Assembly: GCA_002390485.1 (NCBI GenBank)
Contig: DGPO01000057.1
Span: 20,854 to 57,778 of the forward strand
DNA: 36,925 nt
Direction of reading: 5' to 3'
DNA from: Halieaceae bacterium UBA4438
GTDB taxonomy: Bacteria; Pseudomonadota; Gammaproteobacteria; Pseudomonadales; Halieaceae
The notes below the pieces were generated by a model that saw nothing but the letters and a program-made list of their open reading frames with translations, had not been told where the DNA came from and did not search any database. This document shows positions 1 to 9,091 of the stretch, piece after piece; position 1 is the stretch's first letter; each line of letters starts with the position of its first letter. The position numbers and the translations under genes were made by a program.

Positions 1-462
1 GTGTGTCGCAGACTCATCGAAGGCCACTGCAATCGAGGGATCAGCCGTTTCACCGTCTTCAGACGCCGCTACCGGCTGGCTATCTGAAAGGCCCATATCC
101 GTCGCAGTCACTTCGGGCGCTTTGGGTGGCTCTGGGAATACTTGAATGGAGCCATTGTTGTTAACCTGGACAGCCGCCTCACCCCAGCTGTCTTTTAATG
201 CGTTGATCTCGTCGTAGCTGGTGAGCCATCTCCGTTCGTCACTGTAGGTAAGGACGGGGAAAGCATCCCAAACTTCAGTCGCGAGAGTCGCGTTATCCGA
301 ATCGATATAAATAGCCAGTTCGAGGCGCGCCCAGCCCGAGGGCTCGTCACTCGCAATCAGCGATCGCGTGCGGGCGACCTCCGAACTTTGGGCGATGCTT
401 TCACTGACGATCAATACGCCAAAAAACGCAGCGGCTAGTCCTAAACTTAAGTGCTTGCGCAT
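1..462 (-). CDS. csiV: CsiV-like secreted protein, N-terminal part (runs off the window)
   Basis: An open frame reads leftwards from an ATG at 462 to the window edge, 154 codons without a stop. It begins with a signal peptide (MRKH, then a hydrophobic run to about residue 22, ending near SIAQS). The mature part contains a WARLELAIYI segment followed by an acidic, serine-rich stretch. A secreted protein encoded directly after mfd, with a short beta-strand segment after the signal peptide, fits the CsiV family, a periplasmic peptidoglycan-binding protein that supports cell-shape integrity. The start lies inside the last codons of mfd (16-base overlap) behind a GGGAAG-like ribosome site, so the two genes are probably co-transcribed and translationally coupled. 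The family call rests on context and weak sequence recall; a generic secreted protein of unknown function is the alternative. Confidence 0.6.
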   Translation of the reverse strand, partial: MRKHLSLGLAAAFFGVLIVSESIAQSSEVARTRSLIASDEPSGWARLELAIYIDSDNATLATEVWDAFPVLTYSDERRWLTSYDEINALKDSWGEAAVQVNNNGSIQVFPEPPKAPEVTATDMGLSDSQPVAASEDGETADPSIAVAFDESATH

Positions 463-3400
463 GCTTCTTCCCATCGTGTCATGAGCCCTTCGAGGTAATC
501 ATGGCGAGCCTGCCCTGACTCGAGCTCACGCACGAACCGGAGCTTATCCGAGCCGGCAAGCTTAAATTCTTTAGGATTGCTCTGCAGAAGTCCTATCAAG
601 GCTGTGACTGGTACCGGTGTGGTGGGTTCAAACTTGACGCTACCACCTGAAACGCTCACGTCAACTTCCGAGATGCCGAGTTTCTGTGCTCGAAGTCTAA
701 TTTCACCCTGCGCAAACAGCTGCTTGGTGGCATCGGGCAACAAGCCAAATCGGTCGATCATTTCGATCTGAATGTCATTAAGTTCGTCCTTGGTTGTCGC
801 CTGTGCGATGCGTTTATAGAGGACCAGTCGCGTTGAGATGTTGGGCAAATAATCGTCTGGAATAAGAGCGGGAAGATGCATTTTGATTTCTGTTCCCGTC
901 TCTAAAGGCGCATCAACATCGGGAATTTCCCCTTTTCGAAGCGACTCAACAGCGCGGTTGAGCATCTCGAGGTAGAGTGAAAACCCCACCTGCTCAATCT
1001 GTCCCGATTGTTCATCGCCGAGTAGCTCCCCAGCGCCGCGGATTTCGAGGTCGTTGGATGCGAGCATGAAGCCTGCGCCCAGCGCGCCGGCCGATTCAAT
1101 CGCTTCAAGTCGTTTCTCGGCATCGGGCGTAATCGCGGAGCGGGGTGGGGTGAGTAGGTAGGCGTAGGCCTGGTGGTGTGAGCGACCGACCCGGCCGCGC
1201 AACTGATGTAATTGAGCCAAGCCAAACTTGTCGGCTCTGTCGATAATGATGGTGTTTGCGGTCGGGACGTCAATACCGGTTTCGATAATGGTTGAACACA
1301 CGAGTACGTTGTGTCGTTGGTGGTAGTAGCTGGACATCACGTGCTCAAGCTCCTGCTCCCTCAGCTGTCCGTGTGCAATTCCAAACGACAAATCAGGAAC
1401 CAGTTCGGACAGCTTTCGCGCGGTTTCCTGAATGGTTTTGACTTCGTTGTGGAGGTAGTAAACCTGTCCTCCGCGCAGCGTCTCTCTGAGTATTGCCTCT
1501 TTGACCAGCCCCACGCTATGTTCTCGGATAAAGGTCTTAATCGACAGACGTTTAGCAGGCGGTGTCGCAATGACAGACAAATCCCTGAGACCTCCAAGCG
1601 CCATATTCAGGGTGCGGGGAATAGGCGTGGCGGTCATGGTTAAAATATCCACCTCGGCGCGGAGTGCTTTGATGGCGTCCTTTTGCTTGACGCCAAAGCG
1701 GTGCTCCTCGTCGATAATTAAAAGGCCCAGATCTAAAAACCCAAAGTCGGTCTGAAGCAGCTTGTGGGTTCCCACCAGGATGTCGATTTCTCCAGCTTGT
1801 AGGCGCTTGCTGACCTCTAAAATGTCCTTGTTTGACTTAAACCGCGAGACAACCTCGACCGTGATCGGCCAATCGGCAAAGCGATCATTAAAGTTGTTGT
1901 AATGTTGTTGGGCGAGCAGCGTTGTAGGCACCAGTACGGCCACCTGTTTGCGATTATGTGCGGCGATGAATGCCGCACGCATGGCGACTTCTGTCTTACC
2001 AAACCCAACGTCACCGCATACGAGTCTGTCCATCACCTTTTCTGCGCACATGTCGTTCTTTACCGCTTCAATCGCAACGGCCTGATCGGGCGTTTCCTCA
2101 AAGTTGAAACTTGAGCAAAACTGCTCCCAAGCGGTTTCGTCGAGAGCGTGTGCAAAGCCCTTGCGAGCCTCTCGTTTGGCATACACTTCCAAAAGCTGTG
2201 CCGCGACGTCAGAGGCCCTCTCAGACGCCTTCCTCCGGGCTTTGCTCCATTGCTCAGTGCCAAGTCGATGAAGCGGTGCTGTGTCCGCGTCTCCGCCGCT
2301 GTAACGGCTGATCAAATGTAACGATCCAACAGGTACATAGAGCTTGTCGTTATTAGCGTACTCAAGCAGAAGGAACTCGGCGTCGTGGTCATCAATACGT
2401 AGTTTTTCAAGACCCATATACCGGCCGACACCGTGCTCTAGGTGCACGACGGGAAGTCCTGGCCGCAACTCGGTGAGGTCTCGGATGATCGCTTGCGTAT
2501 CGGTTTGTTCGGTGGCTCGGCGTCGCCGCTTTTGAGCCACTCGTTGGCCAAAGAGCTGGTCCTCAGACACCAGTGCGGGTTCGTCAGGTGAGGTGAAGGA
2601 GGCTCTATTGATGTCTGCAACCGTAATGCCCAAGGGTACGCCACTGACCACAAAGTCGTCCCAATGCGAGACAGGTGTTGGGATTAGACCTTCTTTGGAC
2701 AGCGACTCAAGGAGGATTTCGCGTCTTCCTGCGCTTTCGACGCTCAGCACGACGGGTGACGTGTGCGTCCGCAAAAAGGCAGATAGCTTTGCTACGCCGG
2801 CAAGCGAGCGAAACGCCTCATTCTCTGTGAAGGGCTCGGGGGAGTAGCTCTGAAGCACGATGTGGAGCGTAGACTCGGTCGAGCTTCTGAATTCCAAAAC
2901 GCAGTGTCGCTTGATGCAGGCGTAAAGTTCTTCCGGCGGGATGAAGCCTCGACGTGGTTCGACTAAAGGCCGTCTAGGATCAACGCCGTACTCTTCGAAG
3001 CGACGATTTACTTCGCTCCAAAATCGTGTCGCGGAGCTGAAGTTATCACCGATCATAACCATGGGTGTTGCGCTTGGGAGGTACTCAAAGAGTGAGTGGC
3101 ATTCATCGAAAAAGAGGGGTAAGTAATACTCTGCGCCCTGTGGCGCGCGTCCTTGACTAACCTCGTTAAAGACACTGCACTGTTCAGGGTCACCGTCGAA
3201 ACTGCGGTACCAATCGATCTTAAATCGCTCGATGGCATCGCCATGCAATGGGAATTCGCGTGCCGGTAAGAGCGCTATATCGTGCAACCGTTGTGCTGTG
3301 CGCTGAGTCTCGGGGTCAAAACTTCGCAGCGATTCGATTTCACCATCAAAGAGATCGATCCGCAGTGGTTCATTGCTGCCCATGGGAAAGACGTCGAGTA

Positions 3401-3917
3401 ACGAACCCCGTGTCGCAAATTCACCATGCTCAAAAACCGTATCAACACTGCGGTAGCCGTTACGCGTGAGGTTGCGGACAAACTTTTGCGCATCGAGGTG
3501 TTGGCCCTGAGACAGACTAAGAACGCCCGCTTCAATGAAATGCTTCGGCGGCAGTCGGTGCATCAGTGTTGTTATAGACGCAATGACCACACCATCGGTC
3601 AGTGTGGGTAACCGCGACAACGCCTTAAGTCTGTCGGAGATGATGTCCTCGTGAGGTGAGAAATTGTCGTACGGCAGTGTTTCCCAGTCGGGAATGAGTA
3701 AAATTTCTTTTGACGGGTCTAAAAAAAACGGCAGTTCCGCCGCGAGCGTGTGCGCAGCAGCAGTCGTTCCCGTGATAACGATCATTAGCGGCGTGGCTTT
3801 TGACAACTCACTGAGGTACTGCGATTCGGTCGAGCCCGAGACCGGCCCGATCGAAGTCCTTTTACCTGCCTCGTTTGGCCAGGGCAGCGACGATACGATA
3901 TTTGAAAATGAAGTCAT
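447..3917 (-). CDS. mfd: Transcription-repair coupling factor Mfd
   Basis: Encodes 1156 residues, the usual length of Mfd, the ATP-driven DNA translocase that removes RNA polymerase stalled at lesions and recruits UvrA. The N-terminal third has the UvrB-like region (DWETLPYDNFSPHEDI near residue 80). Next is the RNA-polymerase-interacting domain, with VVHLEHGVGRYMGLEKL near residue 495. The helicase core has Walker A GDVGFGKT near residue 640, Walker B with DEEH, and motif III TMTATPIPRTLNMAL. The C-terminal TRCF domain follows. The ATG at 3917 has AAGGAG five bases upstream. It is transcribed divergently from the GAPDH gene across a 148-base gap and overlaps the downstream csiV-like gene. 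uvrC lies in the same window at 24677-26509 but in another unit. No anomaly seen; identification is secure. Confidence 0.98.
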   Translation of the reverse strand: MTSFSNIVSSLPWPNEAGKRTSIGPVSGSTESQYLSELSKATPLMIVITGTTAAAHTLAAELPFFLDPSKEILLIPDWETLPYDNFSPHEDIISDRLKALSRLPTLTDGVVIASITTLMHRLPPKHFIEAGVLSLSQGQHLDAQKFVRNLTRNGYRSVDTVFEHGEFATRGSLLDVFPMGSNEPLRIDLFDGEIESLRSFDPETQRTAQRLHDIALLPAREFPLHGDAIERFKIDWYRSFDGDPEQCSVFNEVSQGRAPQGAEYYLPLFFDECHSLFEYLPSATPMVMIGDNFSSATRFWSEVNRRFEEYGVDPRRPLVEPRRGFIPPEELYACIKRHCVLEFRSSTESTLHIVLQSYSPEPFTENEAFRSLAGVAKLSAFLRTHTSPVVLSVESAGRREILLESLSKEGLIPTPVSHWDDFVVSGVPLGITVADINRASFTSPDEPALVSEDQLFGQRVAQKRRRRATEQTDTQAIIRDLTELRPGLPVVHLEHGVGRYMGLEKLRIDDHDAEFLLLEYANNDKLYVPVGSLHLISRYSGGDADTAPLHRLGTEQWSKARRKASERASDVAAQLLEVYAKREARKGFAHALDETAWEQFCSSFNFEETPDQAVAIEAVKNDMCAEKVMDRLVCGDVGFGKTEVAMRAAFIAAHNRKQVAVLVPTTLLAQQHYNNFNDRFADWPITVEVVSRFKSNKDILEVSKRLQAGEIDILVGTHKLLQTDFGFLDLGLLIIDEEHRFGVKQKDAIKALRAEVDILTMTATPIPRTLNMALGGLRDLSVIATPPAKRLSIKTFIREHSVGLVKEAILRETLRGGQVYYLHNEVKTIQETARKLSELVPDLSFGIAHGQLREQELEHVMSSYYHQRHNVLVCSTIIETGIDVPTANTIIIDRADKFGLAQLHQLRGRVGRSHHQAYAYLLTPPRSAITPDAEKRLEAIESAGALGAGFMLASNDLEIRGAGELLGDEQSGQIEQVGFSLYLEMLNRAVESLRKGEIPDVDAPLETGTEIKMHLPALIPDDYLPNISTRLVLYKRIAQATTKDELNDIQIEMIDRFGLLPDATKQLFAQGEIRLRAQKLGISEVDVSVSGGSVKFEPTTPVPVTALIGLLQSNPKEFKLAGSDKLRFVRELESGQARHDYLEGLMTRWEEACAST

Positions 3918-3980
3918 TCGAGCTCCTTGATCGACGCCGGATTTTACGTGTCAGAACTCTCGCTTACTAGGGCTGAACGG

Positions 3981-4010
3981 TTGCTGTTCGGGTCATCTGA
4001 GGGCGATAAT
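3981..4010 (+). promoter_or_regulatory. Candidate sigma-70 promoter for the GAPDH gene
   Basis: TTGCTG (3981-3986) and GATAAT (4005-4010) are separated by 18 bases. That places a start near 4017 and leaves a leader of about 50 bases before the ATG at 4066. It lies in the divergent gap between mfd and the GAPDH gene. Seen by eye only. Confidence 0.45.
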
Positions 4011-4030
4011 GCGAAGACACTCACATTTCA

Positions 4031-4048
4031 CGACTCCGAAGCGAGTCG
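4031..4048 (+). promoter_or_regulatory. Perfect 6-bp hairpin in the GAPDH 5' leader
   Basis: CGACTC (4031-4036) and GAGTCG (4043-4048) are exact inverted repeats around the loop CGAAGC. The hairpin ends seven bases before the AAGGA ribosome site at 4055-4059. It could stabilise the mRNA, modulate initiation, or be a small operator. No T-tract follows, so it is not an intrinsic terminator. Confidence 0.4.
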
Positions 4049-4065
4049 GTACACAAGGATAAAGC

Positions 4066-5547
4066 ATGGCGCCCCAGAGAAAGCGCCAGCGTCCTGACGA
4101 TTATTTTGTGGATTGGAAGGAGCGTGAAGCTCTGGCTGAATCCATGATTCCGATCGTCGGCACACTGGCCCGCGAAAAGAATGTCAAGTGTTACATCTAC
4201 GGGAAGTCTCTCGTCAACCTCAGTGTCCTCGACATTATGAAAGCGCACCGCTGGGTGCGTCAGGTTGAAGATAATGAACTTTCAGAGTTCGAAACGATTC
4301 GCGTTTTGGAGTCCATCGCTAAGCTAAATTTAGGTCCTTCGCATATCGATATTGGGCGGCTATCCATTGAGTATTTTGACAAAGACCAGGGTGAAAACCT
4401 GTCACTTGATGAGTTTGTTGCGAGTCGGCTGTCTCACTTGGTGGATTCACAACATCGCCCTGAGGGCCCTGTAGATGTTGTTCTGTTTGGATTTGGTCGT
4501 ATCGGTCGTTTGATGGCGCGTATTCTGGTTGCCAAAACAGACGGTGGCGACAACTTGCGGCTGCGGGCGATTGTGGTGCGCAAGGGAAATGCGCCGGATG
4601 ATCTTGTTAAGCGCGCAAGCCTGTTGAGACGTGACTCCGTTCATGGCGTATTCCAGGGCACCATTCGAGTGGATGAGGAACGACAGTCATTCGTCGCAAA
4701 TGGCAATGAAATCAAAGTGATTTACGCCAGTGCGCCAGAGGATGTGGACTATCAGGCCCATGGTATTAACAACTGTCTGGTTGTCGATAACACTGGCGTA
4801 TGGCGTGATCGAGATGGTTTGTCTCGACACTTGCAAGCGAAGGGGGTGAGTAAGGTGATTCTTACCGCTCCAGGAAAGGGCGATATCAAAAATATTGTCG
4901 CGGGAATAAATCACAGCGAAATCGATCCGGGTGATCATGTTTTATCAGCTGCATCGTGCACGACTAACGCGATCGTTCCGCCGCTTAAGGCGATTCATGA
5001 CCGGTACAATATCGAATCGGGTCACGTGGAGACGGTGCACGCGTTTACCAACGACCAGAATCTTATCGACAATTACCACAAGGCCGATCGTCGAGGAAGA
5101 AGTGCGCCGCTCAATATGGTGTTGACAGAAACAGGCGCGGCGAAGGCCGTCGCGAAAGTGTTGCCACAGCTCGCTGGTAAACTCACCGGCAATGCGATCC
5201 GCGTGCCGATCCCCAACGTTTCTATGGCTATTTTGAACGTGACGCTGGCTCAGGAGACATCAAAAGACGAACTCAACGAGTTTATGCGCCAAGTTGCGCT
5301 TCACTCACCGTATCGAAAGCAAATCGATTATTCCAATTCTCCTGAGGTCGTATCGACCGATTTTGTCGGATCAAGAGCGGCTTGTGTATTTGATGCCCAA
5401 GCCACGATCGTGAATGGAAAACACGTGGTTCTCTACCTCTGGTATGACAATGAGTACGGCTACAGTTGTCAGGTCTACCGTGTTCTTGAGGAGATGGCCG
5501 GGATTAAGTACCCCACGTATCCTCATACGGATGCGGGCAAACTCTGA
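4066..5547 (+). CDS. gap: Glyceraldehyde-3-phosphate dehydrogenase, N-terminally extended type
   Basis: Interconverts glyceraldehyde-3-phosphate and 1,3-bisphosphoglycerate in central carbon metabolism. At 493 residues it is about 150 longer than classical GapA. The extra N-terminal domain (residues 1 to about 130, no recognisable motif) precedes the Rossmann fold, which opens with VVLFGFGRIGRLMARIL. The catalytic Cys298 sits in SAASCTTNAIVPP, the general-base His in ETVHAFTNDQN, and the phosphate-binding TGAAKAV and GKLTGNAIRVPIPN segments are intact. Where classical NAD enzymes carry an Asp after the second beta strand (the IND segment), this protein reads AIVVRKGN, so basic residues replace the acidic adenosine-ribose ligand; NADP(H) use is therefore possible. 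Long GAPDHs of this kind lie between mfd and nqrA in pseudomonads, as here. AAGGA precedes the ATG by six bases. Confidence 0.93.
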   Translation: MAPQRKRQRPDDYFVDWKEREALAESMIPIVGTLAREKNVKCYIYGKSLVNLSVLDIMKAHRWVRQVEDNELSEFETIRVLESIAKLNLGPSHIDIGRLSIEYFDKDQGENLSLDEFVASRLSHLVDSQHRPEGPVDVVLFGFGRIGRLMARILVAKTDGGDNLRLRAIVVRKGNAPDDLVKRASLLRRDSVHGVFQGTIRVDEERQSFVANGNEIKVIYASAPEDVDYQAHGINNCLVVDNTGVWRDRDGLSRHLQAKGVSKVILTAPGKGDIKNIVAGINHSEIDPGDHVLSAASCTTNAIVPPLKAIHDRYNIESGHVETVHAFTNDQNLIDNYHKADRRGRSAPLNMVLTETGAAKAVAKVLPQLAGKLTGNAIRVPIPNVSMAILNVTLAQETSKDELNEFMRQVALHSPYRKQIDYSNSPEVVSTDFVGSRAACVFDAQATIVNGKHVVLYLWYDNEYGYSCQVYRVLEEMAGIKYPTYPHTDAGKL

Positions 5548-5569
5548 TTTGCAGAGAGTTGTGGTAAGT

Positions 5570-5601
5570 CGGCGCCAGTTTGGCTAGAATTCGCGGCGCC
5601 G
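5570..5601 (+). promoter_or_regulatory. Inverted repeat bracketing a candidate -10 upstream of nqrA
   Basis: CGGCGCC (5570-5576) and GGCGCCG (5595-5601) form a perfect 7-bp inverted repeat with 18 bases between. A good -10 hexamer, TAGAAT (5585-5590), lies inside. The -35 is weak: TTGTGG at 5559-5564 is 20 bases away, and GTGGTA at 5562-5567 has better spacing but poor sequence. Such geometry suits a repressor or activator site controlling the nqr block. A stem-loop behind the gap gene is the alternative, although no T-run follows it. Confidence 0.4.
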
Positions 5602-5775
5602 GATGCACTTAAAACTGAGCTGAAAACAGCCGCCGGAAAACCTGTAGTTCACTTCACTGGGGGGAGTGGCCACGCTCACGTCAGACACTGTCTGAGCCGC
5701 TTCGGTGCAAGCTGACTGCAAGACAGCTAGCCAAGGCGCGAGTGTGCGTACAGCGAACGTAAATTGGGGACAGGT
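5602..5775 (+). other. Structured 5' leader of the nqr operon
   Basis: The gene-free stretch before nqrA holds several compact inverted repeats: GCTG-AAAA-CAGC (5619-5630); CACT-GGGGGG-AGTG (5655-5668); the palindrome GTGGCCAC (5666-5673); TCAGAC-ACT-GTCTGA (5681-5695); a UUCG-capped stem (5698-5707); and AGCTG-N9-CAGCT (5710-5728). If transcription starts just after the TAGAAT at 5585, all of this is in a leader of about 180 bases. I do not recognise a known riboswitch consensus. A six-codon reading frame starting at the ATG at 5603 has no ribosome site and is probably meaningless. Role unknown; regulation of a large energetically costly operon is plausible. Confidence 0.4.
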
Positions 5776-7122
5776 ATGATTAAAATTCGCCGCGGATTAA
5801 ATATCCCACTGGCAGGAGCGCCAGAGCAGCGTGTTGCTCAAGATTTTGCACCACGCCATGTTGCGCTAGTCGGTGCTGACTATGTGGGTATGAAGCCCAC
5901 AATGATTGTATCCGAGGGCGATACGGTCTCGAAAGGACAGGCACTCTTCACCGATAAAAAATGCGAAGGCGTGGTCTATACTGCGCCCGCATCGGGCCGC
6001 GTGAGTGCGATTAACCGCGGCGCGCGTCGTGTGTTTCAGTCTTTGGTCATTGAAGTTGACGACGCGGTTGATGCGCGAGTCTGGGAGGCGGTCTCTGCTG
6101 ATGCGGCACGCACGCTGACGGCAGCGGACATCAAAGCGCGGCTTTTGGAGTCGGGCGAATGGACGGCGATTCGAGTGCGACCGTTTAATAAAGTCGCGGA
6201 TCCTGCAACGCAGCCCGCGGGCTTATTCATCACGGCCATGGACACTCGGCCGCACGCAGTGAACCCGGAAATCGTTATCGCTGAGCAGGCTGAGGCCTTT
6301 GAGCTGGGGCAGTGGCTACTTGCCACGATGAGTGAGTGTCCAACCTACATTTGCATGGCGCCCGGCGCCAATGTTCCTGTTTCCTCTCAGTCAAATGTTA
6401 AAGCCGCTGAATTTGAGGGACCGCATCCAGCAGGCCTTGCGGGTACCCACGTTCACTTTTTACAAGGTGTTTCTCTGAGCAAGCTTGCTTGGACCATTGA
6501 TTACCAAGATGTCATCGCTATTGGACGTTTGTTCATGGACGGTCAAACCTACCGCGAACGGCTGATTTCAGTTTCGGGGCCGGCCATAGAAACGCCTCAG
6601 GTGGTGCGTACTTGTCGCGGTGTCGATATTGAAGCGTTGGTGGCAGGTAGCCAGGGCGCCGGTGAGAATCGATTGATCAGTGGTTCAGTCCTCGGTGGCC
6701 GTCGGGTGAACGCTCATTCCGCGTACTTAGGTCGATTCCACAACCAGGTGGCGGTGTTAGCCGAGGGGCGTGACCGTGTTTTTATGGGCTGGCTCACACC
6801 CGGTGCGGAGAAACACTCTGCCATGGGCATTTACTTAAGCAGTTTGTTTGGGCGAAAACCGATAGCGATGACGACGACGACTAACGGGTCTGAGCGCGCC
6901 ATGGTGCCCGTCGGCGCCTACGAGCGAGTCATGCCGCTCGATATTCTACCCACACAACTTCTCCGAGCGCTGCTCGTTGGTGACACTGAGACCGCACAGT
7001 CACTCGGCTGTCTGGAGTTGGACGAGGAGGACTTGGCTTTGTGTACCTATGTTTGTCCTGGAAAATACGAGTATGGACCAGTGTTGAGCGACAATCTCGC
7101 TCGTATTGAGAAGGAGGGTTAA
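5776..7122 (+). CDS. nqrA: Na+-translocating NADH:quinone reductase subunit A
   Basis: First subunit of the six-subunit Na+-NQR, which couples NADH oxidation by quinone to Na+ export across the inner membrane. NqrA is the cytoplasmic, RnfC-like subunit that contributes to quinone reduction. The product is 448 residues, the usual length, starting MIKIRRGLNIPLAGAP, with the family's early GMKPTMIVSEGD segment and a C-terminal CTYVCPGKYEYGP. The start is the ATG at 5776, preceded by GGGGACAGG; an in-frame TTG at 5764 would add four residues but lies within the ribosome site. nqrB begins three bases after the stop, so this is the head of the operon. It follows a structured leader. Confidence 0.97.
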   Translation: MIKIRRGLNIPLAGAPEQRVAQDFAPRHVALVGADYVGMKPTMIVSEGDTVSKGQALFTDKKCEGVVYTAPASGRVSAINRGARRVFQSLVIEVDDAVDARVWEAVSADAARTLTAADIKARLLESGEWTAIRVRPFNKVADPATQPAGLFITAMDTRPHAVNPEIVIAEQAEAFELGQWLLATMSECPTYICMAPGANVPVSSQSNVKAAEFEGPHPAGLAGTHVHFLQGVSLSKLAWTIDYQDVIAIGRLFMDGQTYRERLISVSGPAIETPQVVRTCRGVDIEALVAGSQGAGENRLISGSVLGGRRVNAHSAYLGRFHNQVAVLAEGRDRVFMGWLTPGAEKHSAMGIYLSSLFGRKPIAMTTTTNGSERAMVPVGAYERVMPLDILPTQLLRALLVGDTETAQSLGCLELDEEDLALCTYVCPGKYEYGPVLSDNLARIEKEG

Positions 7123-7125
7123 GTC

Positions 7126-8325
7126 ATGGGTTTACGCAGTACGCTAGACAACCTCGAGCCTCACTTTAAACCTGGCGGCAAATACGAGTCTTGGTATGCC
7201 CTTTACGAGGCGGTGGATACAATTTTCTACAGTCCGTCGAGCGTGACTCAGTCATCTGCACATGTTCGCGATGGTATTGATCTGAAGCGCATCATGATTA
7301 CGGTCTGGTTCTGTACGTTTCCGGCCATGTTTTACGGCATGTATAACCTGGGTTACCAGGCCAATGAGGTTATCGCTGCAGGGGGCTACGCGTTAGAAGG
7401 ATGGCGAGGCGGAATCGTTTCAAGCCTGGGCGGATTCGACCCAAACAGTCTGTGGGACAACTTCCTGTATGGCGCCGTTCATTTCCTGCCGCTCTACGCG
7501 ATCACGTTCATCGTCGGTGGCTTCTGGGAAGTCCTCTTTGCAATGAAGCGCGGGCACGAAATCAACGAAGGTTTTTTTGTGACCTCGGTGCTATTTACGC
7601 TGACGTTGCCGCCAGACCTGCCACTGTGGCAGGCGGCGATGGGGATCTCGTTCGGTATTGTCGTGGCAAAGGAAGTATTCGGCGGGACCGGGAAAAACTT
7701 CCTCAATCCAGCACTGACGGGCCGCGCATTCCTTTATTTTGCCTACCCCGCACAATTGTCAGGTGACGCAGTGTGGACCGCTGTCGATGGTTACTCCGGC
7801 GCTACTGCGCTCAGCGTTGTCGCAACTGATGGTATGGCTAAGCTGACCGAGACCTACACCTGGTGGGATGCCTTTTTAGGTGCAATGCCGGGTTCTATGG
7901 GTGAAACCTCGACGCTTGCGATCATGATTGGTGGCGGGGTCTTACTCATGATGGGTATCGCATCGTGGCGCGTTGTCGTTGGGTGTTTTGCGGGAATGAT
8001 TGGTTTTTCGCTGTTGCTTAACGTCATTGGCTCAGACAGCAATCCGATGTTTGCGATGCCTTGGTACTGGCACATGGTGATCGGTAGCTTCGCGTTTGGC
8101 ACGTTTTTTATGGCGACAGACCCCGTGTCCTCTGCAATGACCGACAGTGGGCGTCTGGCATATGGCGTGTTGATCGGTGTTATGTGCGTACTTATTCGAG
8201 TGGTCAACCCGGCCTTTCCTGAGGGCATGATGCTTGCCATTTTGTTTGCAAACTTGTTTGCGCCGCTCTTTGATAACTTTGCGGTTCAAGCCAACATTAA
8301 AAGGAGACTCGCACGTGTCAGCTAA
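7126..8325 (+). CDS. nqrB: Na+-NQR subunit B (membrane, covalent FMN and riboflavin site)
   Basis: A 399-residue polytopic membrane protein of the RnfD/NqrB family that forms much of the Na+ path. The flavinylation motif is clear: SGATALS, with Thr227 the expected phosphoester acceptor of FMN transferred by ApbE (compare Thr236 in Vibrio). Hydrophobic segments are obvious, for example [18 protein letters not shown] and the C-terminal [18 protein letters not shown]. The conserved [20 protein letters not shown] segment lies just before the motif. The ATG at 7126 follows the nqrA stop by three bases, with GAAGGAGGG upstream inside the end of nqrA. The last codons overlap the nqrC start by 11 bases. 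Confidence 0.97.
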   Translation: MGLRSTLDNLEPHFKPGGKYESWYALYEAVDTIFYSPSSVTQSSAHVRDGIDLKRIMITVWFCTFPAMFYGMYNLGYQANEVIAAGGYALEGWRGGIVSSLGGFDPNSLWDNFLYGAVHFLPLYAITFIVGGFWEVLFAMKRGHEINEGFFVTSVLFTLTLPPDLPLWQAAMGISFGIVVAKEVFGGTGKNFLNPALTGRAFLYFAYPAQLSGDAVWTAVDGYSGATALSVVATDGMAKLTETYTWWDAFLGAMPGSMGETSTLAIMIGGGVLLMMGIASWRVVVGCFAGMIGFSLLLNVIGSDSNPMFAMPWYWHMVIGSFAFGTFFMATDPVSSAMTDSGRLAYGVLIGVMCVLIRVVNPAFPEGMMLAILFANLFAPLFDNFAVQANIKRRLARVS

Positions 8326-9091
8326 TAACGAGACGCTGTCTCGGGTACTCACAGTGGCACTCGGACTTTGTATTGTCTGCTCGGTTGTTGTGTCCACAGC
8401 TGCGGTAGCGCTCAAGCCACAGCAAGAAGCGAATAAAGCGCGGGATCTTAAGCGCAATATTCTCATGGCGGGTGGTCTCTATGATCCAGAGCGGAGTGTA
8501 GAAGAGCAATTTGTTACGATTCAGCCACGTGTGGTTGATATCGATACCGGCTTGTTTGTGGATGACGTCGATCCAGCCCTCTTTGATCAGCGCAAGTCGG
8601 CAAAAGATCCTACCCAGAGTCGCACCCTGAGTGGTGATGAAGACAGCGCGAAAATTCTGCGTCGTGAGAATCGTGCGATCGTTTATCTCGTTAATGACGA
8701 GGCGGGTGCACTCGACAGAATTATCCTTCCCATTCGCGGCTATGGGTTGTGGTCCACGCTCTATGGGTTTGTCGCCTTGGAGTCAGATGCGAACACGATC
8801 GTTGGGCTGGGATTTTATGAGCACGGCGAAACGCCGGGGCTGGGTGGTGAGGTGGATAACCCAAGCTGGAAAGCAAAATGGTCCGGTAAGCTTGCTTACA
8901 AAAACGGTGACGTCGCGATCAGCGTTTTAAAGGGCGCGGTCAATCCTGCCGCAGCCGACGCGCAGTGGCAGGTCGACGGCTTGTCAGGCGCCACACTGAC
9001 GACGAAAGGGGTGCATAACCTGGTCCAATACTGGCTCGGTGATGACGGTTTCGCGCCGCTTCTTGGTAATCTTCGCGGGGGTAATGCCTAA
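8315..9091 (+). CDS. nqrC: Na+-NQR subunit C (periplasmic covalent FMN subunit)
   Basis: A 258-residue protein with one N-terminal membrane anchor (residues about 8 to 30, [22 protein letters not shown]) and a soluble periplasmic FMN-binding domain. The covalent-flavin motif [10 protein letters not shown] is near the C-terminus, with Thr227 as the expected acceptor, and [19 protein letters not shown] is typical of the family. The start is taken as the GTG at 8315, behind AAGGAG at 8301-8306, giving [11 protein letters not shown]; an upstream in-frame ATG at 8234 would place an implausible hydrophilic extension before the anchor and overlap nqrB by 92 bases. The stop overlaps the nqrD ATG by one base (TAATG). 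Confidence 0.96.
   Translation: MSANNETLSRVLTVALGLCIVCSVVVSTAAVALKPQQEANKARDLKRNILMAGGLYDPERSVEEQFVTIQPRVVDIDTGLFVDDVDPALFDQRKSAKDPTQSRTLSGDEDSAKILRRENRAIVYLVNDEAGALDRIILPIRGYGLWSTLYGFVALESDANTIVGLGFYEHGETPGLGGEVDNPSWKAKWSGKLAYKNGDVAISVLKGAVNPAAADAQWQVDGLSGATLTTKGVHNLVQYWLGDDGFAPLLGNLRGGNA

Noticed and set aside
5603..5620. Six-codon frame in the nqrA leader as a leader peptide
   Set aside because: No ribosome site and no runs of a regulatory amino acid.
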